A stretch of DNA of 64,000 bases, from contig MU867065.1 in assembly GCA_033725935.1 (NCBI GenBank), forward strand, positions 434,001 to 498,000, written 5' to 3'. Shown here piece by piece: positions 11,325-21,850 of this stretch. How positions within the stretch are numbered: the first letter of the stretch is position 1; each line of letters begins with the position of its first letter. The notes beneath the pieces are model-generated. The model had not been told where the DNA came from. It searched no databases and saw only the letters and a list, made by a program, of their open reading frames with translations. The stretch is from Cladorrhinum sp. PSN259 (taxonomy: Eukaryota > Ascomycota > Sordariomycetes > Sordariales > Podosporaceae). Both the position numbers and the translations under genes were made by a program.

Positions 11325-14282
11325 TTATTTAGCCTCATCACCAACAGAAGCAAACCCCAAAACCTTGGCAACCGCACTCCTCTCCTTGAAAGCAAGATAA
11401 TACTCTCTGAGATACGCACTCTTGTCGTTCCCTCTCAACCCAACAACATCAAAGACATTATCGCCCAACACCTGCACCATATCGTGCAGCACGGGCCACA
11501 AGGCAAAATCAACAGGTGACGGCGCGGTACCACCGCAGATAAACACCGCCACCACCGTTCCTGTTACCTTGTTTTCATCATCGTCCTTTTGTTCCTTCTT
11601 CCCCTCATCAACAGCCTCCTTCGCCTTCCCCTCCCAAAATACCATCTCCTCCCAAACCAACAAACTGATCACCTTCTTAGTCCTCTGCAGCGACTCTGCC
11701 CCTTCAGCCTTTTCTGCATTCCCCTTATCCTGCCTCCACAAATCCACAAAATCAAGCGCCCTCTGCAGCAACCCAAACCTCTTGGCGACCACATGAGGCA
11801 ACATCTGATCGTACCTCCTGCCAGCGCCATAAACAGCATCCAAATACCTCAGAACCGACGCATGTCCGTCAACGACAGCCCTGGAAGCATCGTTATCCTC
11901 AAACCTCACGTCCCCTTCCACGCTGCCCTTGGCGCACGAAACCCCCAGCTCGGCAAGGGCAATGCCCACTCTCGCATTGGCGACGGGATCTGACCCGCTA
12001 CAAAACCGCTTCGGCACGCCCATGTGCAACACATCAAATCCATTCCCATAGTGCGCCTCCCAGTCGAAATCACTACTGTGGTTTTCCGTACCAAAAGCCT
12101 GCAACATGCGCACCGCCTCGGGAGTCTGCCCGTTGATCACCGGTTTAGCTCCCTCGCGCTGTTTCGAAGTGGCGCCCTGGCCCCAGATCTTGGATTGGGC
12201 ACCGTCAATAAAGGTGCCAATCTGTCGGAAAGTGAGGCTGATGCGCTGTCCATTATACGCTAGCTCGCTGGCGGATTTTTCCTTGTCGGAACGCTTGTCT
12301 TGTCTGATGGCATGGGACCATTTCTCGTTCGTTTTTAGGCCCATGCGGCAGAGGCTGTTGTGCGGTAGAGGGGTTCGTTGGACTTGTCGTTTAGCTTTCT
12401 CAGCGCCGGAGACGGGGGTGGCGGCGTCGTCACTGTCGTCTTTGGTGGTTTTGTCTTTCGGTTGACGTTTAGTGCGGAAGACCATGGTGCGCTCTGCTCC
12501 CAGACTGACGTTGCAGATGTAACTATCCTTGACGACGTCCAGGGTCTTGTCGCTATGCTCGCTGATATAATCGTTGCCATTGCGGTAGTGCTGGACCAGG
12601 ACGTGATTGAGGGGATGGCCGAGATGTTTCTCGATCTCATCCTTGATCTGTGCCACTGTCGTAGAAAATGGCAGCAGAGGTGGTGATTCGTCGGCTGGGT
12701 GACGATACACAGGCATGGTGCCGTCCTCCTGGACGGTACCCTGTACCGCAATGCGTCGAGGCACCTCGCCGCCCATGTGCGACATGCCTGCCCAGCTAAC
12801 CTCGTCTAATAAACGATCAAAGGCATCTGCAGCCAGGGCTAGGGATAAGACATTGATGATGACGGTCGTGTCGCCCTCGCACAGAGGCTCGGAGCATACG
12901 AACTTGGGTTGGTGGGGTTGTTTTTCAGCCATGACGGGTGTTGGTTTTGGTTGGGTCTTCTCTGGTGATGAAGAGGAAGAAGACGAAGATGATGATTGAG
13001 AGTTTTTACTTTTATCTGAACTTGAACGACGCAGGCGTAATCGGGCAGAAACTTTCACCCTGGGATTCTCAGCTTTAGTGCTGGGGTTGCCAGGGGCGCG
13101 GGGCGCACCTTTTGAACTTCTCTCGGATTCGTCCACCTTGGACGTCCTGGCAAGCGCACTGCCCCGCCGCGCTTCGATGCCTATCTCTGATGTTCCGGCT
13201 GGTGACTCACTCTTCGACGGTGACGGGTCGCTATCAGTTCCAAAGGGCTCCCGGGGATGTCTATCACTCAAAGGGCGCGGCGTCGAGGTCGTCGTGTCAT
13301 CAGGAACATGTCGGGGGCGTGCCTGTTCTGACGGGGGTGTTGATGCAGCTAGTTGGCTGACGTCCCGATCCGGCTGTGGCGGCGCGGTATTGGCCGATGG
13401 AGTGGGGCCGGCGGATTTGGACGTCGCCGGGGCTGTCTCCGGGGCTCCACTTGATGCTAGATTCAACTTTATGTTTGATATGTGTGGTGACAGGCCACTC
13501 TGTGTAGCCGTTGTTGTGGCAGGTGGTTGAAGTTGCTCGACCAGAACGTCTGCGTTCATAACCTCGCATCCAGTCAGTTTCACAAGCTGACGAACAGCAT
13601 TAAAATGCCGGAGCTGACTCCGGAAACCACAGCAGTCCTCGACGATGGTCATTTCATATCCATGCCTCGCAGCCTCCAGTGCCGTCGCATAGATGCTGAT
13701 GTTTGTCAATGCCCCGCATATGTACAATTCCGTCACAAAACGTCCCCTCAGTCGCTGGACCAATTCCTGCTGAGCCGAAGAGAAGGCACTGTAGTGAGTT
13801 TTGGTGAATAGGATGTCGCGTGTAGCTTCAACTGCTTCTTGGACATTGGAAGGAAACTCAGCACCGCGGCTACCTTTCTGAACGCACGTCTTGGCCGGCT
13901 TTCTGCCCGCGACACTAAGAAAGGCCTCCTCATCGGCCTCCATGGCAGCGCCATCGTGTTCCCGGGAAGCTTGCTGGCGTCCTCTAGCATTGTCTGGCCT
14001 TTGTGGTCTTGGAGGTGTGCTTGATGTGACGATCTGATCTCCTTGGCCCGAGAGTGGTCGATGCCGCTCAAACTCGCTGCGCACCCAAACGACATCTCCT
14101 GCACCCGAATCCCGAAATTCTTTAACCAGCTCCAGAGCTCGCTTCACAAATCCTTCTGGCTCAGTCACCGTTAAGGCGCCATCTGGAGACAAGAAGTCGT
14201 TTTGGAGGTCAACCACAAGAAGTGCCTTCCGCGTTCTTATCGCCGGAATGGCTGCGGGGTTGAAGGAGAATGTTGGGCGCAT
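11325..14282 (-). CDS. Isochorismatase-like / AlkB-like dioxygenase / GST-like fusion protein
   Basis: A single exon of 985 aa, starting at the ATG that opens an isochorismatase-type N-terminus. Residues 1-240 are an isochorismatase-like hydrolase fold, with VVDLQNDF (Asp25) and FTKTHYSAF (Lys161). The motif ICGALTNISIY has Ser196 where cysteine hydrolases of the family have the nucleophile Cys. Residues about 250-455 are a Ser/Pro/Thr-rich linker with a poly-Ser run. Residues about 460-700 look like an AlkB-type 2-oxoglutarate/Fe(II) dioxygenase. HSD gives His576 and Asp578, WSHAI gives His657, and RISLTFR gives Arg680 and Arg686, which together are the metal triad and the 2OG-binding arginines. 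The last ~220 residues are helical and resemble a GST C-terminal domain (VDFALWPVLHDM). AlkB relatives demethylate nucleic acids or protein, but the substrate here is unknown. The domain order is unbroken, so this is a true fusion and not two merged genes. Confidence 0.85.
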   Translation of the reverse strand: MRPTFSFNPAAIPAIRTRKALLVVDLQNDFLSPDGALTVTEPEGFVKRALELVKEFRDSGAGDVVWVRSEFERHRPLSGQGDQIVTSSTPPRPQRPDNARGRQQASREHDGAAMEADEEAFLSVAGRKPAKTCVQKGSRGAEFPSNVQEAVEATRDILFTKTHYSAFSSAQQELVQRLRGRFVTELYICGALTNISIYATALEAARHGYEMTIVEDCCGFRSQLRHFNAVRQLVKLTGCEVMNADVLVEQLQPPATTTATQSGLSPHISNIKLNLASSGAPETAPATSKSAGPTPSANTAPPQPDRDVSQLAASTPPSEQARPRHVPDDTTTSTPRPLSDRHPREPFGTDSDPSPSKSESPAGTSEIGIEARRGSALARTSKVDESERSSKGAPRAPGNPSTKAENPRVKVSARLRLRRSSSDKSKNSQSSSSSSSSSSPEKTQPKPTPVMAEKQPHQPKFVCSEPLCEGDTTVIINVLSLALAADAFDRLLDEVSWAGMSHMGGEVPRRIAVQGTVQEDGTMPVYRHPADESPPLLPFSTTVAQIKDEIEKHLGHPLNHVLVQHYRNGNDYISEHSDKTLDVVKDSYICNVSLGAERTMVFRTKRQPKDKTTKDDSDDAATPVSGAEKAKRQVQRTPLPHNSLCRMGLKTNEKWSHAIRQDKRSDKEKSASELAYNGQRISLTFRQIGTFIDGAQSKIWGQGATSKQREGAKPVINGQTPEAVRMLQAFGTENHSSDFDWEAHYGNGFDVLHMGVPKRFCSGSDPVANARVGIALAELGVSCAKGSVEGDVRFEDNDASRAVVDGHASVLRYLDAVYGAGRRYDQMLPHVVAKRFGLLQRALDFVDLWRQDKGNAEKAEGAESLQRTKKVISLLVWEEMVFWEGKAKEAVDEGKKEQKDDDENKVTGTVVAVFICGGTAPSPVDFALWPVLHDMVQVLGDNVFDVVGLRGNDKSAYLREYYLAFKERSAVAKVLGFASVGDEAK

Positions 14283-17194
14283 GGCGGGCCGTCTTGTTTT
14301 ATTCTTTTTTTATTTTATGCTTCGGATCCGTCAAGCGTACAGCCTGGAAGCTGTCAGTGCCATGACGGGAGAAACGGGACGACACAACCCCACTTACGGT
14401 GCGGTGCGCAGCGGCTCAACACGGATGTCCTGCTTCGCGCTCTCTGTGCGACAGGGCTTTCTCACTTATCACATCCAGATCTCGACAAGTGGAATGGTAG
14501 TAAAGGACAAAGGCAGAGAAAGAGCCGGGGCTATGAGTTGATCATTATGTGTTTTCGGGTTCTGTCTGTCGGCTTGATGTCTGTCCGTCCTACCGTGGAT
14601 CGGCCAATAAATTCCGGACAAACTCGGATGTTGGGATTTTTTCCACTTGCCGTGGAAGGGGGGAAAGGGATTGGTAACAATCTATAGGAATTGTTGTCCA
14701 AGAATTGGCTCGTCGGATTTCGCGGTTGTTCGGAGCCGATGCTTTGTGTCGTCGCAAGCCGCAAAGTCCCGTCCGTTGGTTGATTTTCTTTCGGTTTGGT
14801 CGTCGTCAGGCAAGGTCGGCTTCCAACAAGGTTCCAGGTTCCAAGCAGCTAGCCCAGTGTCTCTGCCACTGTCCAGCAGATAGGTCTGAGATCAAAGCGC
14901 AGACCATCCAACAACGTGCATGTGCACTACATGTGTAAAAGGAAGAAAAACGGGAATACGCTTCCAAAGTATAAGGACGGGAGCAGGGGTGTTGTCCAAT
15001 GTCTAAAGTAGCACTCAGCGGTCGATATGGTGGGGTAGAACACTGCAGGTGGTCAAGGTCTGGTCAGCAATTTATCGAATTAGCCCTGTAAGGCCCTTGC
15101 CAAGCACTGATTCCGAGCGCTGTCTCGCCTGCCCGCTTGCCCGCTCGACGGCGGAAGCTGGCGGAAGCTGATCGAGAAAAATGGCCTCGTTCCTTTTTTT
15201 AAACAGAGAGAAACATTGCCCTGACACACTCTGCCGATCGCACTAGTAACCTTATGTTGCGAGGCTAGCGTTTGGCAGGGAACGGCCTGCATCCAACGCA
15301 CCACCACACCACTCTGTCCACTTTGTACCATTCTGCGTGTCTCGAAGGATCGTACATTGTGTCCGTAGAGGCAACAGAATCGTACGCGGGGCTGTTCCCT
15401 CCAAACCCAAAGTTCGTTCAGAGTCGGTCCTTGTGTTCTCTGGAATTATATCCACGTAAGGTAGCGTAGTAGCTCTGCTTATCTTGACTCCAAAAAAACC
15501 ACACCGACATTTGTCCCAACGGCCCAGAACATTGTAGTGTACATCACTCTATGAACACTGTTCATCAACCGTACCTAGAGGGGGATCTTCAATGTTCATC
15601 AATGTCCACCTTTCCCCTGATTGACAGCGTGACAGTCCCCTAGTGTGGTATACTACCCGGCCAGCCCTAACAGCCTCAACAGCCCTGTCTGCCCTGGTAT
15701 GCTGTATGGACATCTGTTTGGAATTGACCAACCACACATCGACGGAGTAGACTCCAGACCCTCTCCACCCCACCAGATCCTTCAATGGACCTTGATCTCC
15801 ACCCAAGAAACAAAGCCGGGGAACGATGATCTTGAGCTGGATACCCGATGCTCCGTGTCTAGATATGGCAAAAATACCCGGGTCAACATCCTTATTTTCA
15901 TGATCGTCGATCTGTGGGAAACGGTGATGAATTAGGAAAAAAGATGGAAATGGATTGGATGGAACCATGCCATGCTTATTAGCGCCCATCCTGCAGTGCA
16001 CCTGTGTCCCTCCATGTGCTTGATGGCCCAACCGGTGTGATAAGGTCACCCTCCATTTCGGGGGTTTTTTTTAAAACAGAATATGTCTGTTGATAATTAC
16101 TATCTGGAACAAGAAGGATCTGATAAGGCAAGGTCGGCAAAGAAAATGCCACGTTAAAAATGATACGACTGTACATATATCTCTCTCTCTTCCCAGCTTT
16201 GGTTCTAAACACTTACCCTGATAAATGGCACGGGGAACGAGCAGACCGTCTGTGCATAGGGTAGCATGCATATGAGAGCATGTTGTGACCACTTCAAGTT
16301 CGCTCACATGATACGGAGACATGCAGAGAACCTGCATAAGTAAAAAATACGGCAGAAAAGGGTTGCCACCCCAGTACTTGGCTCACTTCAATCATGAAGG
16401 GTTCGGGAAAGCCATACGAGAACGGAGAGAGACATACATACATACTTCCCCCTTCTTCCTGAAAAAACAAACCCCCCCGCTTTTGCAAAATACGAGGAAA
16501 AGTAAGACTGACAAGAAAAAAAGTTTGTAATATGACAAGTTGCTCTAACCTCTCACTTCCGCCCCCAATTTGAACCGTTGCGTGGTTTACACACGGGACA
16601 ATATAGGCAGACGCTTATATATCATGAAGAGAATCTAGTAAGCAATGCTGGTAATATCTTTCCCCAGATATTTTCCCCACCGGTTCTGTTACCAAGTAGG
16701 CACGGAAAACAAAAACAACAACAACAACCGAGATGCTTCAAGGCGGTGAGTAAAAAGGAAGTAGAAGTACACGTCCAGAAGCAAGTAGGAAGAGATTATC
16801 ACGCTTGCATCTTGTATCACCCTCGTTCGGCTATTTGCATACAATTCCCATGCAGTCCCATCTCAATCTATCTGAAAACTGTTTGGTTTTATTTGTGTTT
16901 TGTGTCTTGGTGCTAGCTGAGGGAAAAAAAAAACAAGAAAACCCCCTGTTTATGCGACGGCCCGAAAAGGAGAAGGCAAAAAAAGAAAAGACTCATTATA
17001 AAAATAGATCAGTAAGCAAAAAAGCACGCTGTTGTTCTACTCTAAAAATTCTATGCTTTATGTGTTGTAATGTCTCTGATGCCGGGTCAAAACCAAGATG
17101 CAGTGTAGTGTATGTATCCGAAAAAGTTCCCAGAATCCTTCCAATCCTCTATGCAGAGTTGTTGGGGTGTCCATTCGGTCCGCGAGCTGTAAAC
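14283..17194. other. Long intergenic region, no gene seen
   Basis: About 2.9 kb between two minus-strand genes. It holds the promoter of the fusion gene and the 3' UTR of the LRR kinase gene. Short openings occur on both strands, but none has family motifs, a sensible start or splice-linked continuation. A perfect 7-1-7 palindrome lies at 15551-15565 (ATGAACACTGTTCAT). Confidence 0.5.
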
Positions 17195-18613
17195 TCAGTT
17201 CGGAATCGTAGGAATCCGCATCATTCCCCTCCACCCCATCATCCCTTCCAGTTCATCCACTATCTCCTCAAACGAGGGCCTATTCTCAACCTCGTGCAAG
17301 ACACACTTCTCTTTCAACGCAAACAATCCCTTCCTCAGCTCCTTCCCCTCAGGACCTTCCTCCTTCTCGTCAACCAACAACCCAAGCATATCCTCCACCA
17401 GCCATCCAAAAGCCAGCACCTCCAACTTTTCTAGTCCTTCGTATTCGTCCTCTCTCCCAGCACCATAAACAGTAGCGGCCCCAAAGTCTCCCAAAAGCGC
17501 ATGCTGCCCTTCCTTCCACGCCAAAACATTATGCGCGTACAAGTCCCCGTGATTTATTCCTCTCTCATGCAGATGCCCCGCCGCGCCAGCCAAGCCCGTA
17601 AGCATGCTCAACACGCATCCAACTTCCCACGTGCCCCTCGTCTCGTCAGAGAATGTGTCTCTAGTGCAACTCTCCATGCTGGGCGGTAGGCCGAGCACTT
17701 TATAATCCTCCTGAGGAACAAGCTGCATCACTATGCCCCCGACCTCGTCGTGGTCGTGCGGGAAGTCGTCTATCTTGCCAAGGACGGTGATTAGTGACTC
17801 GTGGTTACCTGCCGCTATGCACGCCGCCATTTCGTCCGCCGGGGTGCCGTCCGAGGTCAAGTGTCCTCTGAACAGCTTGATGGCGACGTCCTCCGAGTAA
17901 GCAGGCGATTGATGCCAATCCGCACGAGAAATAATTCCCGACGCTCCTTGACCGAGCGGCGGCGAATGGATCGTCAGAGAAGCGTACGGAATATGCTGAA
18001 GGCCGAAGGGCGTCGCTGCTCCGGAAGGGGAGCGGTGAGAGCACGGATTGCCCGCGAAAGAGAAAAAGGCTAAACCGGGGAGTTTGAACAGCCACTGAGG
18101 GAGGGATGAGAACTGGTTTGCTGAGAGGCGGAGGAGGGAGAGGTTGGTGCATTGCTTCATGGATTCTGGGAGGGAGGTGAGGCGGTTCCCTGCCAGCATG
18201 CACTTTTGGAGACGGGTGCAGGACCCAATGCTTGATGGGAGGGAGGAGATGAGGTTGTCGGTTAAGATCAGCCATCGGAGGGCTGGCGGGAGGGAGTTCT
18301 CCGATATGGATGTCATGCGGTTGCTGCGGAAGGCTACCATTTCGAGTTTAGGACAGGAGGAGAGCTCCACGGGAAATGTTTTGAAGTTGCAGTTGGAAAA
18401 GAAGGCGATTTTGAGGTTTGGGAGGGCATTGCCGATGTTGGCAGGGAGGGAGGAGAGGCCGGTGCCTGAGAGGTCGAGCTGGGTGAGGGCATCTCCGAGT
18501 TCGAGGATCTCGTCTGGGAATGAATCGAGGAGACAGGCTAGTTTGAAGCCGGTGAGACCTGCCCCCTTGTATCCCCCATTCTTGAGGGTTTCGAGGTCAT
18601 GTATTTGAGCCAT
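17195..18613 (-). CDS. Leucine-rich-repeat protein kinase of bacterial type
   Basis: A single exon of 472 aa from the ATG at 18613. Upstream in-frame sequence lacks another ATG. Residues about 15-205 contain roughly six or seven leucine-rich repeats of the type LxxLxLSxNxLxxLPxxI. A protein kinase domain follows, with GQGASG (glycine loop), VAIKLF (Lys246), HGDLYAHNVL (catalytic Asp357) and GDFGAA (Asp376). The catalytic loop HGDLYAHN differs from the eukaryotic HRDLKxxN consensus and matches what I recall of LRR kinases in proteobacteria, as does the later LEVLAFGWL stretch. No signal peptide or membrane span is visible, so it is probably cytosolic. Lack of introns in a neighbourhood of spliced genes agrees with horizontal origin, but that is inference. 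It is divergent from RACK1. All core catalytic residues are kept, so it should be active. Confidence 0.85.
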   Translation of the reverse strand: MAQIHDLETLKNGGYKGAGLTGFKLACLLDSFPDEILELGDALTQLDLSGTGLSSLPANIGNALPNLKIAFFSNCNFKTFPVELSSCPKLEMVAFRSNRMTSISENSLPPALRWLILTDNLISSLPSSIGSCTRLQKCMLAGNRLTSLPESMKQCTNLSLLRLSANQFSSLPQWLFKLPGLAFFSFAGNPCSHRSPSGAATPFGLQHIPYASLTIHSPPLGQGASGIISRADWHQSPAYSEDVAIKLFRGHLTSDGTPADEMAACIAAGNHESLITVLGKIDDFPHDHDEVGGIVMQLVPQEDYKVLGLPPSMESCTRDTFSDETRGTWEVGCVLSMLTGLAGAAGHLHERGINHGDLYAHNVLAWKEGQHALLGDFGAATVYGAGREDEYEGLEKLEVLAFGWLVEDMLGLLVDEKEEGPEGKELRKGLFALKEKCVLHEVENRPSFEEIVDELEGMMGWRGMMRIPTIPN

Positions 18614-19449
18614 GGCTTTTATGTGTGAGATGATTGAGTTCAGGATGAGAATGTCTTCTATAAAGCAAGTTGGATTCGATATGGATTTATCTAAGTGAGT
18701 GATAAGGGGTTTGAGCTGAATGAACACCTTAAAGTCTTGACCGCTGCATTTTCACAGCCGCAGGAAGCGGGTCTCCTGTGAGACGGAGGAGTGTCTTCAT
18801 CTCCACATTGTATTTCCAAGATCCTGGCCATCGCTTTTGAGGTCTCTGAAGAAAGCTAAAGTATTTAAATCAAATTGAATAAAAGGTTCATCACCCCGTC
18901 CTGAGGTGAAAGAGCAACATACTCCATTGAATGGCTGAGAACAGCCCCCGCAACCTCTAAAAGCCTGTGGGAAAAAAGCGGGACTACCTGAATTTGACAG
19001 GACCAGCGTGTGACATTGATCAATTCCCTAGGCGATTCTTCTAATCACATAAAGTCTTATTGTCCCCGTCAATCCTGGCAATTTTATCCAACTATCATTA
19101 AATGACTGAGTTGTGAGGATTGCAAAGGCCAGCATGTTGCTTTGGATAAAACCCTAACCCTGCTGCGTAGTTTTGTCGATGATGACGATGCTTCGGCCTG
19201 GTGGGGCTGCGCAACCAGCAAGGCGGCCAGTGGCCCACCACGGGCGTTGCCAGCTGACTGGCCCTGCCAATTCCTGGCGGTCCGACACCTGCCCCACGGT
19301 CGGACCCTATTTTCGCCGCACAAAAATTTCGGATTTCCTAGCAGCTCCCGCCAGTGCCCCGATTTCTGTTGACCCCCGACGAATCGAGGCCACCGTTGAA
19401 AAGCTCACCTCTCTTCCATCGATCTTTGCATCCAGGAAGGACATTCAAG
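18614..19449. other. Divergent promoter region between the LRR kinase gene and RACK1
   Basis: No coding feature is supported. A CCCTAA motif at 19148-19160 is listed separately. The stretch next to RACK1 is pyrimidine-rich and should be its leader. Confidence 0.5.
19148..19160. promoter_or_regulatory. Telomere-like CCCTAA motif upstream of RACK1
   Basis: AAAACCCTAACCC lies about 290 bp before the RACK1 start codon. It is the complement of the TTAGGG core seen in the RPL19 promoter and is a candidate Tbf1-type site. RACK1 is a ribosome-bound protein that is usually expressed with ribosomal protein genes. Confidence 0.5.
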
Positions 19450-20904
19450 ATGGCTGAGCAACTCATCCTCAAGGGCACCCTGGAGGGCCACGTAAGTCGA
19501 CCCTAACGCTTTCTGCCGCTGCCAAATCGACCGAATTCTCGCGATGCTCGTCAATGCGAATTGCGCTGCATCGACGACGACACTGGCGACCCGGCGACGA
19601 AAATGAGATCGGGACGCGAAACTGACATTTCTGCTGCAGAATGGCTGGGTCACCAGCTTGGCCACGTCGATGGAGAAGTACGAACTAAATCACCACTCGA
19701 ATTGGCGATCGAGAACCATGCGCTCACACTGATATAATAGCCCCAACATGCTTCTCTCGGCCTCCCGCGACAAGACCTTGATCATCTGGAACCTCACCCG
19801 CGATGAGTCCCAGTACGGTTACCCCAAGCGGTCGCTCCACGGCCACTCCCACATCGTCTCCGACTGCGTACGTTTACACACATGAAGAAAAGGCTTGGGC
19901 AAAACTCCAGCAGCAGTTGGGGATGGGGAAGGAGCAATTTGCTGATTGGCATGGCAGGTGATCTCGTCGGATGGCGCCTATGCCCTCTCTGCCTCTTGGG
20001 ACAAGACTCTCCGCCTCTGGGAGCTTGCCACTGGCACCACCACCCGCCGCTTCGTTGGCCACACCAACGATGTCCTCTCGGTCTCTTTCTCTGCCGACAA
20101 CCGCCAGATCGTTTCCGGTTCCCGCGATCGTTCCATCAAGCTCTGGAACACCCTCGGTGACTGCAAGTTCAGCATCACCGACAAGGGCCACACCGAGTGG
20201 GTTTCTTGCGTCCGCTTCTCCCCCAACCCCCAGAACCCCGTGATTGTCTCTGCCGGCTGGGACAAGCTCGTCAAGGTACGTTCTTCTAACACGTTCCACC
20301 CCTCCATTACCTGCACGTTTCGCAATGATGCTTTGCAACCTTAAAGTATTTGCTACTTCAGAGCCTCCGGGCCATGAGACAAACTATTTCACCATGCACT
20401 GAGCCAGCACATATTTTACAATCTTTCTGAAGAAACATGTTGGTTTTCATGGTGGCTGACATTGTGTGTTTCTTACAGGTTTGGGAGCTCTCTTCCTGCA
20501 AGCTCCAGACCGACCACATCGGCCACACCGGTTACATCAACACCGTCACCATCTCCCCCGATGGATCCCTCTGCGCTTCCGGTGGCAAGGACGGCACCAC
20601 CATGCTCTGGGATCTTAACGAGAGCAAGCACCTCTACTCTCTCAACGCCAACGACGAGATCCATGCCCTCGTCTTCTCCCCCAACAGATACTGGCTCTGC
20701 GCTGCCACCGCCAGCTCCATCATCATCTTCGATCTTGAGAAGAAGAGCAAGGTTGATGAGCTCAAGCCCGAGTTCCAGAGCGTCGGCAAGAAGAGCCGTG
20801 AGCCCGAGTGCGTGTCCCTCGCATGGTCCGCTGACGGTCAGACCCTCTTCGCTGGTTACACTGACAACATCATCCGTGCCTGGGGTGTCATGTCCCGCGC
20901 TTAA
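19450..20904 (+). CDS. RACK1: RACK1 / guanine nucleotide-binding protein beta-like (Asc1/CPC2)
   Basis: Five exons: 19450-19491, 19640-19677, 19741-19867, 19958-20275 and 20479-20904, giving 316 aa, the usual RACK1 length. All four introns keep the frame and rejoin conserved sequence (for example the AA|C codon joining exons 2 and 3). The protein is a seven-bladed WD40 propeller. Visible blade motifs include ASRDKTLIIW, ASWDKTLRLWEL, SGSRDRSIKLWNT, SAGWDKLVKVWEL and SGGKDGTTMLWDL, ending FAGYTDNIIRAWGV. By family knowledge it binds the 40S head and links translation to signalling; fungal forms are CPC2, Gib2 and Asc1. The last intron (203 bp) carries a U24-type snoRNA. It is divergent from the LRR kinase gene. 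Confidence 0.97.
20322..20405 (+). ncRNA. C/D box snoRNA U24, inside RACK1 intron 4
   Basis: Within intron 20276-20478 there is an ATGATG C box (20325-20330) and a CTGA D box (20399-20402) about 70 nt apart. Between them TATTTGCTACTTCAGA (20346-20361) is, as I recall it, identical to the D'-side guide of yeast U24. An ATGAGACA element like the one in yeast U24 follows at 20374-20381. U24 in yeast is hosted by the intron of ASC1, the RACK1 gene, so the location also agrees. The last C-box base is C, not A. The D-side guide (TTTCACCATGCA) only partly matches yeast U24. By family knowledge U24 directs 2'-O-methylation of the large-subunit rRNA. The ends are approximate. Confidence 0.82.
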
Positions 20905-21850
20905 ATCAAGCGTGGCGTGTGAGGTCTTGAAGGTATGGGTTTTGCTGCTCGCCCTGTGTCTGGGGTATCTCTCTCGGATCCCGGGGGCCGGAGTTCGGGG
21001 CGGTGGTTTGAGGATGAGGAAGATGAAGGGTGGCTTTCAGGGAGGTTTGCGTAGCGTCTGCGCGGGTTATGCGTTTTTGACGTGTGTGCGCCGCGCGGAC
21101 TTATTCTCTTTTGACAATGATTCCATGGCTGGGGGGCGTACATTCGGAAATGCTTGTCTCGCTTTGGGTTCTTTCTCTTTTCATGCATAATGAAAATATG
21201 GAAAGGGGAGGAAAGCCGGGTCTAGTCTAAGGGTCGTTCGCCTGGGGTCAAAACAAAAAATGCAAATCGTTTTTCTGAATCTTTTTGATGAAAGCATCTT
21301 CTGCGGGGCCGTTCCTCGCGACGCAAGGCATTAGGTCCGTTGCTGTAATGACAGATCTAATTTAGCAGCTCCATGATACCAAAATGGGAGTTAATGATCA
21401 ACCTCGCCGTGCCCTTTTCTCTTGATATGTGTGACGTCTTGTCCTTGGTTATTTTGGATCCGGGATTGTCCTGCAGCATCCTCATCATCATCTTTCATTC
21501 TCGATGACGGTCATTCCGTTTCGTCACTTTCGCCCCATCATGGAGACAAGGTGCATACATTCATTCCACTCCAAATCCTCAAGGAGGTGGTGGGTAAGTA
21601 TCTTTATCTGTACACTAGGTACCACTTTTTTCAGGCTGTCTTTCTATTAAGAACACTCATTATCGTCCCATTGTTTCTCGGTATCATACAAACACATACA
21701 CGGCCGGTCAATCATTATTTTAATACCCCCAAGTCATTTGGAATTGGTAGCAGCACACTTGCAAACAAACAAAAAAGGGTTAAGCCAACTTCCCTTCATC
21801 AGTAGCAGGATATTATTCTTCTCCCCCATATCGGAAAGCTTATTACAGTA
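20905..21850. other. RACK1 3' region, no gene seen
   Basis: Contains the RACK1 3' UTR and about 700 bp of non-coding sequence leading into MITE copy B. No open frame has recognisable content. Confidence 0.5.

Noticed and set aside
15551..15565. Perfect palindrome ATGAACACTGTTCAT as an operator
   Set aside because: A single short palindrome far from any start codon is expected by chance in a window this size.
16805..17434. 209-codon plus-strand frame
   Set aside because: Its second half is antisense to the LRR kinase and its first half is A-rich intergenic sequence.
18614..18727. Upstream extension of the LRR kinase by 38 residues
   Set aside because: The extension begins at a GTG codon; the first ATG in frame is 18613 and the LRR region starts soon after it.
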